Shown one piece after another: positions 36,083 through 45,028 of a DNA stretch of 64,000 nucleotides (position 1 is its first letter; every line of letters starts with the position of its first letter). The position numbers and the translations under genes are program-made. The notes under the pieces were generated by a model that worked only from the letters and a program-made list of their open reading frames with translations, searched no databases and was not told the origin of the DNA. The DNA is taken from NCBI RefSeq assembly GCF_009857475.1, contig NZ_WWCJ01000006.1, positions 62,001-126,000 on the forward strand, given 5' to 3'. The stretch is from Pseudoduganella guangdongensis. GTDB taxonomy: Bacteria; Pseudomonadota; Gammaproteobacteria; Burkholderiales; Burkholderiaceae_D.

Positions 36083-36493
36083 ATGCTGTCCACATTGCGC
36101 GCGCTCGCCGACCGCTACCGCCAGGTAGTGGCCTTTATCTTTGTCGGGGGGATTGCCACGGTGCTGCACTCGGGCACCGTGGTGGTACTGGTGGAAGCCG
36201 CGCTCACCACGCCGGTGCCCGCGCATATCGCCGGCTTCTTCCTGGCGAATGTGTTTTCCTATTTCGCCAACAGCAAGCTGACGTTCAAGCAGTCGCCAAG
36301 CTGGCAGCGCTACCGCAAATTCCTCGCGGTCTCGCTAGTGAGCCTGGGGCTCACCATCAGCCTGTCCGCCCTGGCCGAAGCCATGGGCTGGCATTACCTG
36401 GTGGGACTGGCGATGGTGCTGGCCTCCGGCCCCGCACTCAGCTTCGTCCTGCACAAGACGGTTACTTTCCGTCGCCCGCCGCCGCTGGCGTAA
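36083..36493 (+). CDS. GtrA family protein (second copy)
   Basis: A 136-residue four-helix protein with the GtrA pattern (VAFIFVGGIATVLHSGTVV, GFFLANVFSYFANSKLTFK, ending LHKTVTFRRP). It is only loosely similar to the GtrA at 33591, so it is not a recent duplicate. It is 6 bp downstream of the polytopic transferase, and its end overlaps by 32 bp the end of the convergent polytopic gene at 36462. It may serve the second GT2 gene at 38097. Confidence 0.88.
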   Translation: MLSTLRALADRYRQVVAFIFVGGIATVLHSGTVVVLVEAALTTPVPAHIAGFFLANVFSYFANSKLTFKQSPSWQRYRKFLAVSLVSLGLTISLSALAEAMGWHYLVGLAMVLASGPALSFVLHKTVTFRRPPPLA

Positions 36494-38093
36494 TGAACTC
36501 CAGCGCGCACAGCGTGTAATCGTTCGGGCTGGTGCCGATCATCGCCGCATACCGGCGGCAGCTGCCCGGCACCGCCTGCAAACCATAGGGCTGCAAACGC
36601 GGCTGCGCGGCCGCCAGGTCCGGCACCGGGCCCGGCCCCATCATCAGGTAGCGCTGCGGACGCGCACGCAGCGTCTGCAAGGCGCGCTCCACATAGCCCG
36701 GCGATTCCGGGAAACCGTTGGACAGCGACAGGAACACCACTTCTTTCGGGAAGAACGGCACCAGCCAGCCCTGCGGCGGATCAGACTTGATCGCCACCAC
36801 CGCCGTTGCAGCCGGTGCATCCAGCTGCGGCAGATCCACCGCGAACGGCTCCCAGGCGCGGCCGGCACGCCCCCAGTCCCCGCACGAGAACAAGGACAAG
36901 CCGCCAAGCAGCACGCAAGCCAGCGCAAGGCGACGTCCGCGCTCGCCCGGCACCAGGGCCGTCAGCAAGAGCCAGCACAGCAAAGGCGCCAGCAACTCCT
37001 GCGGCACCAGGTAGCGGTAAATGCTGAACAGGTTCAGCCACAACAGGTACGCCACGCCGGCAAAGGCCAGCAAGAACGCCGTGCCCCGCTGCGCGGCCAG
37101 CGGCCCCGGTTGGCGGCGCAGCAGCGCGCGCAGCGCCAGCGCCAGCACCGCAGCGCCCAGTACATAAATCACAGGCCACAGCAGATGACGGAACGGCAGC
37201 TCGCTGATGCGGCGCGGATCCATCATGCAAATGAAAGGCCACAGCACACGCTCCAGCACAGTCTTGGGCAGCCAGCCCGTATCGCCGATGCCGACCGGCG
37301 GCGCCAACGCGCTGCCGAAGATATTATTAAATTGCGGGAAGAGCGGATTGCCGAACGCCTGCCACAAGCGCCAATACCAGTGGCCCGCCGCCAGCGCGAT
37401 CCCCGCCAGCACCGCCCAGCCATACAACCAGGCCGCGCGCACGCGCAGCCACGGCCGGCCCGGCAGCACCAGCAGTGCCAGGCACAGCGCCAGCGCATAG
37501 GTCGCATTGGTCAGCTTCAAGCCCGCGCCTATGCCGAGCAACAGGCCCGCGCCCAGCAGATTGCGCCCGGGCGGCACACGCCACACCGCGCGCGCCCGAT
37601 CCTGCGCCCCGCGCACCACCAGCAGCAAGCCGCCCAGTACGAACAGCGCCGAAGTATTGTCGCCCATGGTGCTGCCGAACTGCGACAGGAACGCCGGGCC
37701 AAGGCAACCCAGCGCCGCCAACAGCAGCGACAGGCCCCACGCCGGCGCACCGTTACGGCGCGGCAGCAGCGCCACGGCCAAGCAGGCCAGCAGCACGAAG
37801 TTCAAGCCCTGCAGCAGGCCCATCGCCAGGCTGGTGAGCGGCGCCGGCAAGTGCATCACCAGGCCGTAATACAGCAGGTCCATGGTCGGGTTGAAATAAC
37901 CCTGCCACTGGCCCGCGCCCAGGTCCAGGCCCACCTTTCCGTTCAAGAGCGAGAAAGGGCCGTACAAATGGTAATTGTGCAGGTCCCAGTTATTGTCCTG
38001 GCCCATGCGGATCGAAAAAAAGCCCGCAACCAGCACGCCCAAAAGCAAGGCACGGCGCCAGCCTGCGCGATCCAACCTTCGCAGCGCGATCAT
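36462..38093 (-). CDS. Polytopic membrane protein, putative GT-C glycosyltransferase
   Basis: A 543-residue protein with about eleven membrane helices and no firmly recognised family. The first periplasmic loop has RMGQDNNWDLHNYHLYGP, with an acidic residue and aromatic cluster like those of lipid-phosphate-sugar-using GT-C enzymes. The soluble C-terminus (about 430-543) resembles the tail of such proteins. The GT2 gene upstream is three bases away and a GtrA gene is convergent, so it is probably the transferase of a second Gtr-like set. Confidence 0.65.
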   Translation of the reverse strand: MIALRRLDRAGWRRALLLGVLVAGFFSIRMGQDNNWDLHNYHLYGPFSLLNGKVGLDLGAGQWQGYFNPTMDLLYYGLVMHLPAPLTSLAMGLLQGLNFVLLACLAVALLPRRNGAPAWGLSLLLAALGCLGPAFLSQFGSTMGDNTSALFVLGGLLLVVRGAQDRARAVWRVPPGRNLLGAGLLLGIGAGLKLTNATYALALCLALLVLPGRPWLRVRAAWLYGWAVLAGIALAAGHWYWRLWQAFGNPLFPQFNNIFGSALAPPVGIGDTGWLPKTVLERVLWPFICMMDPRRISELPFRHLLWPVIYVLGAAVLALALRALLRRQPGPLAAQRGTAFLLAFAGVAYLLWLNLFSIYRYLVPQELLAPLLCWLLLTALVPGERGRRLALACVLLGGLSLFSCGDWGRAGRAWEPFAVDLPQLDAPAATAVVAIKSDPPQGWLVPFFPKEVVFLSLSNGFPESPGYVERALQTLRARPQRYLMMGPGPVPDLAAAQPRLQPYGLQAVPGSCRRYAAMIGTSPNDYTLCALEFITPAAAGDGK

Positions 38094-38096
38094 CGC

Positions 38097-39056
38097 TTAA
38101 CGGCGCGGGGCCGGCACGGCCAGGTAAGCAAAGCGCTTCTGCTCAATGCGGCCCTTGGTCACCGTATCCAGGATCAAACCGCAGGACAGCAGCACCACGC
38201 CCAGCAGCACCAGGCCGGTGCACAGCACGGCGGTCGGCAAGCGCGGCACCAGGCCCGTCTCCAGGAAGGTCGACAGCAAAGGCACCGCCAGCACCAGCGC
38301 CGCCACCAGGCTCGCCAGCGCGCCGGCGCCGAAGAACTGCAAGGGACGCTCGTTCTTGTACAACTTAATGATCATCCACAGGATGCGAATGCCATCGCGA
38401 TAGGTATTCAGCTTGCTGAACGAACCCTCGGGACGCGACTTGTACACGGTAGGCACCTCCGCCACCGGCATGCGCAGCTCCAGCGCATGCACGGTCAGCT
38501 CGGTTTCCGTCTCAAATCCCGCCGCGTGCGCCGCGAAAGACTTGGCGTAACGGCGCGAGAAAACGCGATAACCGGACAGCATATCGGTAAAGGTATTGCC
38601 GAATACGGTCGCCACGCAGCCCGTCAGCAGGCGGTTGCCGAAACGGTGGCCGAAGCGATACGCCTCGCGCTCCTCCGTCACGCGCGTACCCACCACCATA
38701 TCCAGGCCCTCATCCAGCAGCTTCGCCGCCAGTTGCGGCGCCACGCTCGCATCGTAGGTGTCATCGCCGTCGACCATGATGTAGATATCGGCATCGATAT
38801 CGGCAAACATGCGGCGGATCACATTGCCCTTGCCCTGATGGTTCACACGGCGCACGATAGCGCCGGCCTGCAGCGCCACTTCGACCGTGCGGTCCTTGGA
38901 GTTGTTATCAAAGACGTAGACCTTAGCCTGCGGCAGGCAAGCGTTAAAGTCACGGACGATATTAGCGACGGTCAGTTCTTCGTTATAGCAAGGAAGCAGG
39001 ATCGCGATGGTTTGGTCGGCAAGCTGGGACACAGAATATGAAAGGCAAGTTAGCAA
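38097..39056 (-). CDS. Glycosyltransferase family 2 (DPM1/GtrB-like)
   Basis: A 319-residue enzyme. The GT2 domain has TIAILLPCYNEELTV, VFDNNSKDRT and the metal-binding IYIMVDGDDTYDA (about residues 92-104), with GYRVFSRRYAKSF at the acceptor side. Two C-terminal helices (about 232-256 and 268-292) anchor it. DPM-like enzymes make polyprenyl-phosphate sugar. The start may be GTG at 39032 rather than 39056. It forms an operon with the downstream polytopic protein and lies 18 bp after the methyltransferase gene. Confidence 0.87.
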   Translation of the reverse strand: MLTCLSYSVSQLADQTIAILLPCYNEELTVANIVRDFNACLPQAKVYVFDNNSKDRTVEVALQAGAIVRRVNHQGKGNVIRRMFADIDADIYIMVDGDDTYDASVAPQLAAKLLDEGLDMVVGTRVTEEREAYRFGHRFGNRLLTGCVATVFGNTFTDMLSGYRVFSRRYAKSFAAHAAGFETETELTVHALELRMPVAEVPTVYKSRPEGSFSKLNTYRDGIRILWMIIKLYKNERPLQFFGAGALASLVAALVLAVPLLSTFLETGLVPRLPTAVLCTGLVLLGVVLLSCGLILDTVTKGRIEQKRFAYLAVPAPRR

Positions 39057-39074
39057 ATGGGCAGGATTCTACCA

Positions 39075-39929
39075 TCAGCGCTTGCTGAAAATGCAGACCA
39101 TGATATCGCTCGGGAAAAGGCGCGCCAGCGGCAGCACGCCGGCGCGTATCAGGACATACTGCAGCGCCGCCGACACGCGATTGACCTGGCCCACCATGGT
39201 CAAGCGCTGCCACAGGCCATCCGCGCTGACCACCTGCAGCTCGCTCTGGTGGCGCAAGGAAAAGCCCTCGCCCTGCACCAGCTGCGCCAGGTTATCCGGC
39301 GTGAAGTAATGCACATGCGGCGAAGGCATGCCGACCTGCCACAGGCGGTCGAAAGGACCGCGCAGGCCAAGGCGCGCCATCAGTTTCGAGAGACGATAGA
39401 ACAGGCCCTGGCTGCTGGGGAGGTTCAGCACCAGGGTGCCGCCCGGCGGCAAACGCGCATGGCAATCGCGCAGCGCAGCGCGGATGTCGGGGATATGCTC
39501 GATGACATCGTTAAAGACGATGACATCAAAACGCTCCCCCGCGTCCAGCACCTGCGGGAAAAAGCCCACGCGCACGGGCAGGCCGCGCGCCAAGCTATGC
39601 TGCGCCACGCCTTCATCGGGCTCGATGCCGCAGGCCTCGAACTGCTCCGCCGCCGCCTCCAGGAACCAGCCGTGGGCGCTGCCGACATCCAGCAACATAC
39701 GCGCCCCGGGCGCCGCATGCTCGCGCGCCAGGGCGACGATCTTGCGGAAGTTCTGCTGCCGCAGCGCCCGCAGCGCCAGCTCGCGCGCATTCTCATCGAC
39801 CACGTCGTGGACGGCCGCATCATTGATGGCGATGGCCAGCGACGCGCTCTCATAAGCGCAACGGCGGCAAGTACGATGCCAGGCCGACAGCCCAGCGCTG
39901 AGAGGAAAGTTGCATACTGTACAAGTCAT
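39075..39929 (-). CDS. Class I SAM methyltransferase with N-terminal zinc-ribbon
   Basis: A 284-residue protein. The N-terminus has paired CxxC motifs (Cys3, Cys6, Cys22, Cys25 of MTCTVCNFP and CRRCAYES), as in methyltransferases acting on nucleotide or lipid-linked sugars. The SAM domain shows LLDVGSAHGWFLEAA and FNDVIEHIPD. ATG at 39929 is chosen since it places the zinc motif right at the N-terminus. It is the first gene of a three-gene unit with the GT2 and polytopic genes, so a role in sugar modification is likely. A palindromic element lies upstream. Confidence 0.8.
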   Translation of the reverse strand: MTCTVCNFPLSAGLSAWHRTCRRCAYESASLAIAINDAAVHDVVDENARELALRALRQQNFRKIVALAREHAAPGARMLLDVGSAHGWFLEAAAEQFEACGIEPDEGVAQHSLARGLPVRVGFFPQVLDAGERFDVIVFNDVIEHIPDIRAALRDCHARLPPGGTLVLNLPSSQGLFYRLSKLMARLGLRGPFDRLWQVGMPSPHVHYFTPDNLAQLVQGEGFSLRHQSELQVVSADGLWQRLTMVGQVNRVSAALQYVLIRAGVLPLARLFPSDIMVCIFSKR

Positions 39930-39993
39930 CGACCGACAATAGCATAGTTCAGTAATTAAAAGCTCACAAATAGTCACAGCAAAAACCGGTACA

Positions 39994-40131
39994 AACCGGT
40001 TCCAGGTCTGTCATTCGGACAGCTAGACCAGTTCTTTGATCTACCTCAATACGCAAAATGAGTCTTTTTTCGGTATTGAAATAGATCAAACATTGTGCGT
40101 GCGTGTCCGAATGACAGACCTGGCACCGGTT
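39994..40131. repeat. Long interrupted palindrome, same family as 45013 and 56669
   Basis: Outer arms run about 39994-40021 and 40104-40131 and pair over about 26 bp with one mismatch; the core is CAGGTCTGTCATTCGGACA. That core differs by two bases from the core of the palindromes at 45013 and 56669. The 82-bp centre holds a second inverted repeat (40035-40052 with 40073-40090, 16 of 18 paired). The element fills most of the gap between the methyltransferase start and the rhlE end. No transposase or target-site duplication is visible. Confidence 0.75.
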
Positions 40132-40152
40132 TTTGGTTTTCGATTCCAGAAA

Positions 40153-40177
40153 GAAAAAAAGCCCGCTGGGGGCGGGC
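40153..40177 (-). terminator. Rho-independent terminator of rhlE
   Basis: GCCCGC and GCGGGC form a six-bp stem with a five-base loop (40161-40177). On the - strand it is followed by TTTTTTT (40154-40160). It lies 22 bp beyond the rhlE stop codon. Confidence 0.8.
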
Positions 40178-40198
40178 GTTGGGCTTCTGGCTGGGGGC

Positions 40199-41638
40199 TT
40201 AGCCCTTCGGCAGGCCGCCGAGCAGGGCGGCGATTTTCTGCTTGGGCTTGGCCGGAGTGGCGGCGCTGGCGGTGGCCGGGGTGGCGTTGCTGCGGGTCGG
40301 TTCGTAGGGCTTGAGGAACCATGGGTCGACTTTTTCGCGGCGCGGGCCGGCGCTGCCGGACGGGCGGGCGCTGCTGCGCTCGAAGGCTGGGCGCTCGCCG
40401 GCGCTGCGGTCGGCGGCGGTGCGGTCGCGGCGGCGTTCGCCGTGCCGTTCGTCGCTGCGGAAGCCGCCGGGGACGAAGCCTTCCAGGGTGCCGCGCGGGA
40501 CGGTCTGCTTGATCAGCTTTTCAATGTCGGCCAGCAGGCGTTCGTCTTTGTCGGAGTAGATCGAGATCGCGTCGCCGGAGGCGCCGGCACGGCCGGTGCG
40601 GCCAATGCGGTGCACGTAGTCTTCGGCGTTGTATGGCAGGTCGAAGTTGATCACGCAGGGCAGGTCGGAAATGTCCAGCCCGCGCGCGGCGACGTCGGTG
40701 GCGACCAGCACGTCGATCTCGCCTTTCTTGAACGAGTCCAGCGCTTGCATGCGTTCCTGCTGGGTCTTGTCGCCGTGGATGGCGGCGGCTTTCATGCCTT
40801 CCGTCACCAGGCCGCGCGCCAGACGGGAGGCGCCGATCTTGGTGTTGGAGAACACGATCACCTGCTTCATCTCGCGCTGGCGCAAAATATGGGCGACGGC
40901 GTCGCGCTTGTGGTCTTCGTTGACCTTGTACACCACCTGGCTCACTTTTTCGGCGGTGGCGTTGGAGCGCGCCACTTCAATCGTGATCGGGTCGGTCAGG
41001 AAGCTGGAGGCCAGCTTCTTGATCTCGGGCGAGAAGGTGGCCGAGAACATCAGGTTCTGGCGCTTCTTCGGCAGCAGATTGATGATGCGCTGCAGGTCGG
41101 GCAGGAAGCCCATGTCGAGCATGCGGTCGGCTTCGTCCATGACCAGCATCTGCACCTGGCCCAGCGAAATATTCTTTTGCTCGACGTGGTCGAGCAGGCG
41201 GCCCGGGGTGGCGATGACAATCTCCACGCCGCTGCGCAGGGCGGCGGTCTGGGGCTTCATGTCCATGCCGCCGAACACGACGGTCGAGCGCAGCGGGGTG
41301 TGCTTGCAGTAGGCGGCCACGTTCTCGGCCACCTGCACCGCCAGTTCGCGGGTCGGCGCCAGCACCAGGGCGCGCACCGGGTGGCGCGCCGGGCTCATCG
41401 ACGCGCTCGCGTGCGCCAGCAGCAGCTGGATGATCGGCAGCGAGAAACTGGCCGTCTTGCCGGTGCCGGTCTGGGCGGCGCCCATCACGTCGCGGCCCTG
41501 CAGCAGGATCGGGATCGCCTTCGCCTGGATCGGCGTTGGGTGCACATAACCCTGGTCAGTCAGGGCGCGCAGGATTTCCGGCGCCAGGCCGAAATCGGCG
41601 AAACGTACTTGCTCAGGTGTGTTCTCAATGTCAGACAT
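40199..41638 (-). CDS. rhlE: DEAD-box ATP-dependent RNA helicase, RhlE type
   Basis: A 479-residue helicase with all DEAD-box motifs: the Q motif around GYVHPTPIQ, AQTGTGKTASF (I), PTRELA (Ia), DEAD (II), SAT (III), ARGLDI (V) and HRIGRTGR (VI). The last 95 residues are a basic, Arg/Asp/Ser-rich disordered tail typical of RhlE, which binds structured RNA. RhlE remodels ribosome intermediates and mRNA turnover complexes. It is a single-gene unit with its own terminator. Confidence 0.9.
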   Translation of the reverse strand: MSDIENTPEQVRFADFGLAPEILRALTDQGYVHPTPIQAKAIPILLQGRDVMGAAQTGTGKTASFSLPIIQLLLAHASASMSPARHPVRALVLAPTRELAVQVAENVAAYCKHTPLRSTVVFGGMDMKPQTAALRSGVEIVIATPGRLLDHVEQKNISLGQVQMLVMDEADRMLDMGFLPDLQRIINLLPKKRQNLMFSATFSPEIKKLASSFLTDPITIEVARSNATAEKVSQVVYKVNEDHKRDAVAHILRQREMKQVIVFSNTKIGASRLARGLVTEGMKAAAIHGDKTQQERMQALDSFKKGEIDVLVATDVAARGLDISDLPCVINFDLPYNAEDYVHRIGRTGRAGASGDAISIYSDKDERLLADIEKLIKQTVPRGTLEGFVPGGFRSDERHGERRRDRTAADRSAGERPAFERSSARPSGSAGPRREKVDPWFLKPYEPTRSNATPATASAATPAKPKQKIAALLGGLPKG

Positions 41639-41759
41639 ACAATTCTTTATTTAACGGCGCAGCCAACCTCGCATGATACCCGATATCGGCTGGAAAGCGC
41701 TTGGAATGGGGTTTGGCGGGAATAAATTATTGCCGAGCTGGAAGCTATAATGTAACTAA

Positions 41760-44700
41760 ATGAATGCTACCAACGCCCGCGGCTGGCACTTAGGCCGCAT
41801 TCTTTGCGCGCTGCTCCTGCTGGCAGCCGGCCTGCTGGCGGCCGCGCCCGCCCCTGCGGCCGGCGAGGCGGCCCCGCCTTCCCTGCGCTTCCGCAAGCTC
41901 GGCCCGCTCGGCAATGAAGAACCCTCCATGTTGTCGCTGTTACAAGACCGGCGCGGCTTTATGTGGATCGGCACCCAGTCCAACGGGCTGTATCGCTACG
42001 ATGGCTACCGGGCCGCCAAGTACCGCAGCAAGGCGGGCGAGCCGCGCAGCCTGCCGCACGACCGGGTGGCGGCGCTGTATGAAGATAGCCAGGGCCGCCT
42101 GTGGGCCGGCACGCAGGATGGGCTGGCGCGCTTCAATCCGGACAGCAACGATTTCACCACCTTCGTGCCGCCCAAGGCGCCGCACAACGGGCGCATCATC
42201 AAGGCCATTGTGTCCGACGGCAAAAGCGGCATGTGGCTGGCGACCTGGGGCGGCCTGCAGCATTTCGAGCCGGCCAGCGGCAAATTCACCCTGCACGTGC
42301 ACGACCCGGCGCGCCCGGCCAGCCTGGCGGGCAACGACCTGAACGCGCTGGCGGTCGATGCCAAAGGCGGCGTGTGGGCGGCCACCTGGCCGGGCGGGCT
42401 GGATTACCTGGCGCCGGGCGCGCAGGACTTCGAGCACCGCCGGGTGGACAAGGGCAGCGACCCGAACGCGCGCGCGAATATCGTGCGCGCCCTGCACCTG
42501 GACCGCCAGGGCATGCTGTGGATCGGCACCGAGAGCGGGGTGCTGCGCTGGGATAGCAGCACGCCCTGGGACAGCCGCCAGCAGATGCCGGCGCCGGACA
42601 GCCGCGTCACCAGCTTCTACCGCGACAGCGAGAACACGCTGTGGGCCACCACCTTGTCGGCCGGCCTGCTGCGCTGGAACGCGGCCGCCGCGCGTTTCGA
42701 CCGCTACAGCCACAATAGCGACGATCCGCATTCGCTGCCGGGCGACAACCTGCGCGCCATGGTGCAGGACCGCGGCGGCATGCTGTGGCTGGCCTCGTAC
42801 ACCGACGGCATCGCTCTGGTCAACCTGAGCAGCGCCGGCTTCACGCGCCACCTGCCCTACCGCCTGGACGGCAGCCAGGGCCGCGTCAACAACGCGCTGC
42901 TGAGCCTGGCACGGGGGCCGCACGGCACGCTGTGGGTGGGCGGCAGCCTGGGCATCGGCCAGTTCGACCCGGCGCGCGGCGCCGTACTGCGCCAGTACCA
43001 GGCCGACGGCCGGCCCGGCGCGCTCAGCAACAACATCATCTACAGCCTGTGGCAGGAGGACGGCGGGCCGCTCTGGGTCGGCACGGCCAACGGCCTGAAC
43101 CGGCTGGACCCGGCCAGCGGCAAGTTCCGCCACATCCGCTTCGGCAACACGGCCAGCGATTTCATCAACTCCATTGCGCCCGGCAGGGGTGGCGTGCTGT
43201 GGCTCGGCACCGGCAATAGCGTGGTGCGCTACGACAAGCTGCGCCAGCGCTCCACCCTGTTCTTGCACGACCCGCACGATGCCCACAGCCGCAGCGTGGG
43301 CGGCACCAGCGTGGTGCTGGAGGACCGCAAGGGCCGGGTGTGGATGGGCTCGGAATTCAACGGCGGCGGGCTCGACCTGCTGGACCCGGCCAGCGGCAAG
43401 TTCCGCCACTTCCGCGCCGGCGGTCCCGAGGGCATGCTCGACGATAACGTCAGCGCCCTGCATGAGGACGCCAGCGGCGTGCTGTGGGTGGGCAGCGCGC
43501 GCGGCCTGATGCAGCTGGAAGAGCTGGCCGACGGCAGCCTGCGCCTGCGCTCGCACGCCGCCGCCGTGCAGCACCAGAAGACGCTCGCGATCCAGAGCGA
43601 CGCCCGAGGCAAGGTCTGGGTCAGCACCCTGGCCGGCCTGTTCCGCCTGAATCCGGCCAACGGCTCGGCCCAGCTGTTCACCGTGGCCGACGGCATGACG
43701 GACGGCTACACCAGCAATGCCTCGGCCCCCGGCGCGCACGGCCAGCTCTACTTTGGCGGCGTGCACGGCATGACCGGGGTGCAGCCGGAGCAGGTGCGCA
43801 GCGCCTCGGTGCCGCCGCAGGTGGCGCTGACCGACATCAAGCTGTTCAACCACTCGCTGAGCGAAGGCCGCTTCCGCGACCAGGCCCGGCTGGAAGGGCC
43901 GCTGACCGCGCCCAGCGGCCTGGTGCTGTCCTCGCAAGCGACCGCCTTCACGATTGAATTTGCCGCCCTGCACTTCACCGCGCCGGCGCAGAACCGCTAC
44001 GCCTACCAGCTGGAAGGCTTCGACCCCGACTGGCAGGAAACCGACGCCGAGCGGCGCGTGGCCACCTACACCAACCTCGATCCGGGCAGCTACGTGTTCC
44101 GCGTGCGCGCCGCCAACCACCACGGCATCTGGAGCCCCGACGCCGCCACCTTGCAGGTGACGATCACGCCGCCGTTCTGGCAAACCACCTGGTTCCGCCT
44201 GGCCGCCGCCGCCGTGGTGCTGGGCGCGCTGTGGAGCCTGTACCACTGGCGCATCCGCCGCCTGACGCGCCAGCGCGCCGAGCTGGAGCAGCTGGTCACG
44301 GCCCGCACCGCCCAGCTGGAAGAATCCAATCGCAAGCTCGAAGCGCTCAGCATGACCGACGGCCTGACCGGCGTCAGCAACCGGCGCGGCTTCGACCTGG
44401 CGCTGCAGGCGGAATGGCGGCGCGCGGCGCGCACCGGCCAGCCTCTGGCGCTGTCTATGCTCGATGTCGACTACTTCAAGAAATACAACGACCGCTACGG
44501 CCACCTGGCCGGCGACGCCACCCTGCGCGCCGTGGCCGGGCTGATCACCGAGCACGGCCGGCGCAGCTCCGACCTGGTGGCGCGCTACGGCGGCGAAGAG
44601 TTCGCCCTGCTGTCGGTCGCCAGCGCCGGCGCCGACGCCATTGGCGTAGCGCAAGTGATCTGCCAGGAACTGGCGCGGCTGCAACTGCCGCACGAGGCCT

Positions 44701-44855
44701 CGCCCTTCGGCCATGTCACGATTTCGATCGGCGTCGCCGTCCTCATCCCCACCGAGCACAGCCGCCCGGAGCAACTGGTGCGCCTGGCGGACGAAGCCCT
44801 GTACCGCGCCAAGCAACGCGGCCGCAACCAGGCCCTGCTGGCCATCGACGAATAA
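41760..44855 (+). CDS. Two-component-type propeller sensor diguanylate cyclase (GGDEF)
   Basis: A 1031-residue membrane protein. After a signal peptide (residues 8-34) come repeated propeller blades (LWVGTANGLNRLDPASGKF-like units, about 55-700), a Y_Y_Y domain (about 730-790), one membrane helix (about 818-838), a short coiled coil and a GGDEF domain. The active site is intact (GGEEF, 944-948), and an inhibitory I-site RSSD (935-938) stands five residues before it, so the enzyme should make c-di-GMP and be product-inhibited. No histidine kinase domain is present. TATAAT at 41746-41751 lies so close to the ATG that the transcript may have almost no leader. Confidence 0.92.
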   Translation: MNATNARGWHLGRILCALLLLAAGLLAAAPAPAAGEAAPPSLRFRKLGPLGNEEPSMLSLLQDRRGFMWIGTQSNGLYRYDGYRAAKYRSKAGEPRSLPHDRVAALYEDSQGRLWAGTQDGLARFNPDSNDFTTFVPPKAPHNGRIIKAIVSDGKSGMWLATWGGLQHFEPASGKFTLHVHDPARPASLAGNDLNALAVDAKGGVWAATWPGGLDYLAPGAQDFEHRRVDKGSDPNARANIVRALHLDRQGMLWIGTESGVLRWDSSTPWDSRQQMPAPDSRVTSFYRDSENTLWATTLSAGLLRWNAAAARFDRYSHNSDDPHSLPGDNLRAMVQDRGGMLWLASYTDGIALVNLSSAGFTRHLPYRLDGSQGRVNNALLSLARGPHGTLWVGGSLGIGQFDPARGAVLRQYQADGRPGALSNNIIYSLWQEDGGPLWVGTANGLNRLDPASGKFRHIRFGNTASDFINSIAPGRGGVLWLGTGNSVVRYDKLRQRSTLFLHDPHDAHSRSVGGTSVVLEDRKGRVWMGSEFNGGGLDLLDPASGKFRHFRAGGPEGMLDDNVSALHEDASGVLWVGSARGLMQLEELADGSLRLRSHAAAVQHQKTLAIQSDARGKVWVSTLAGLFRLNPANGSAQLFTVADGMTDGYTSNASAPGAHGQLYFGGVHGMTGVQPEQVRSASVPPQVALTDIKLFNHSLSEGRFRDQARLEGPLTAPSGLVLSSQATAFTIEFAALHFTAPAQNRYAYQLEGFDPDWQETDAERRVATYTNLDPGSYVFRVRAANHHGIWSPDAATLQVTITPPFWQTTWFRLAAAAVVLGALWSLYHWRIRRLTRQRAELEQLVTARTAQLEESNRKLEALSMTDGLTGVSNRRGFDLALQAEWRRAARTGQPLALSMLDVDYFKKYNDRYGHLAGDATLRAVAGLITEHGRRSSDLVARYGGEEFALLSVASAGADAIGVAQVICQELARLQLPHEASPFGHVTISIGVAVLIPTEHSRPEQLVRLADEALYRAKQRGRNQALLAIDE

Positions 44856-45028
44856 TGAACACCGAACAGCCCGACCCCAAGCCCCAGCCACCGGCAGCGC
44901 CCGGCCCCGACGACTGCTGCCACAGCGGCTGCACCTGGTGCGTGCTCGACCTCTACTACGACGACCTCGAACGTTACCGCACCGCCCTCGCCGCCTGGGA
45001 GGCAAGGCAAAATCGGGGTCAGGTCTGA
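44855..45028 (+). CDS. Small oxidoreductase-like domain protein
   Basis: A 57-residue protein with the Cys-rich oxidoreductase-like motif DDCCHSGCTWCVLDLYYDD followed by RYRTALAAWEA, the whole of the family core. Its function is unknown; the four Cys suggest metal binding. The start overlaps the stop of the GGDEF gene (TAATG). The last few codons and the stop codon lie inside the palindrome that begins at 45013, so its C-terminus was probably redefined by insertion of that element. Confidence 0.72.
   Translation: MNTEQPDPKPQPPAAPGPDDCCHSGCTWCVLDLYYDDLERYRTALAAWEARQNRGQV

Noticed and set aside
37110..39041. A 643-codon + strand open frame across the polytopic protein and GT2 genes
   Set aside because: Gln/His/Arg-rich shadow product with no domain, crossing two well-supported - strand genes.
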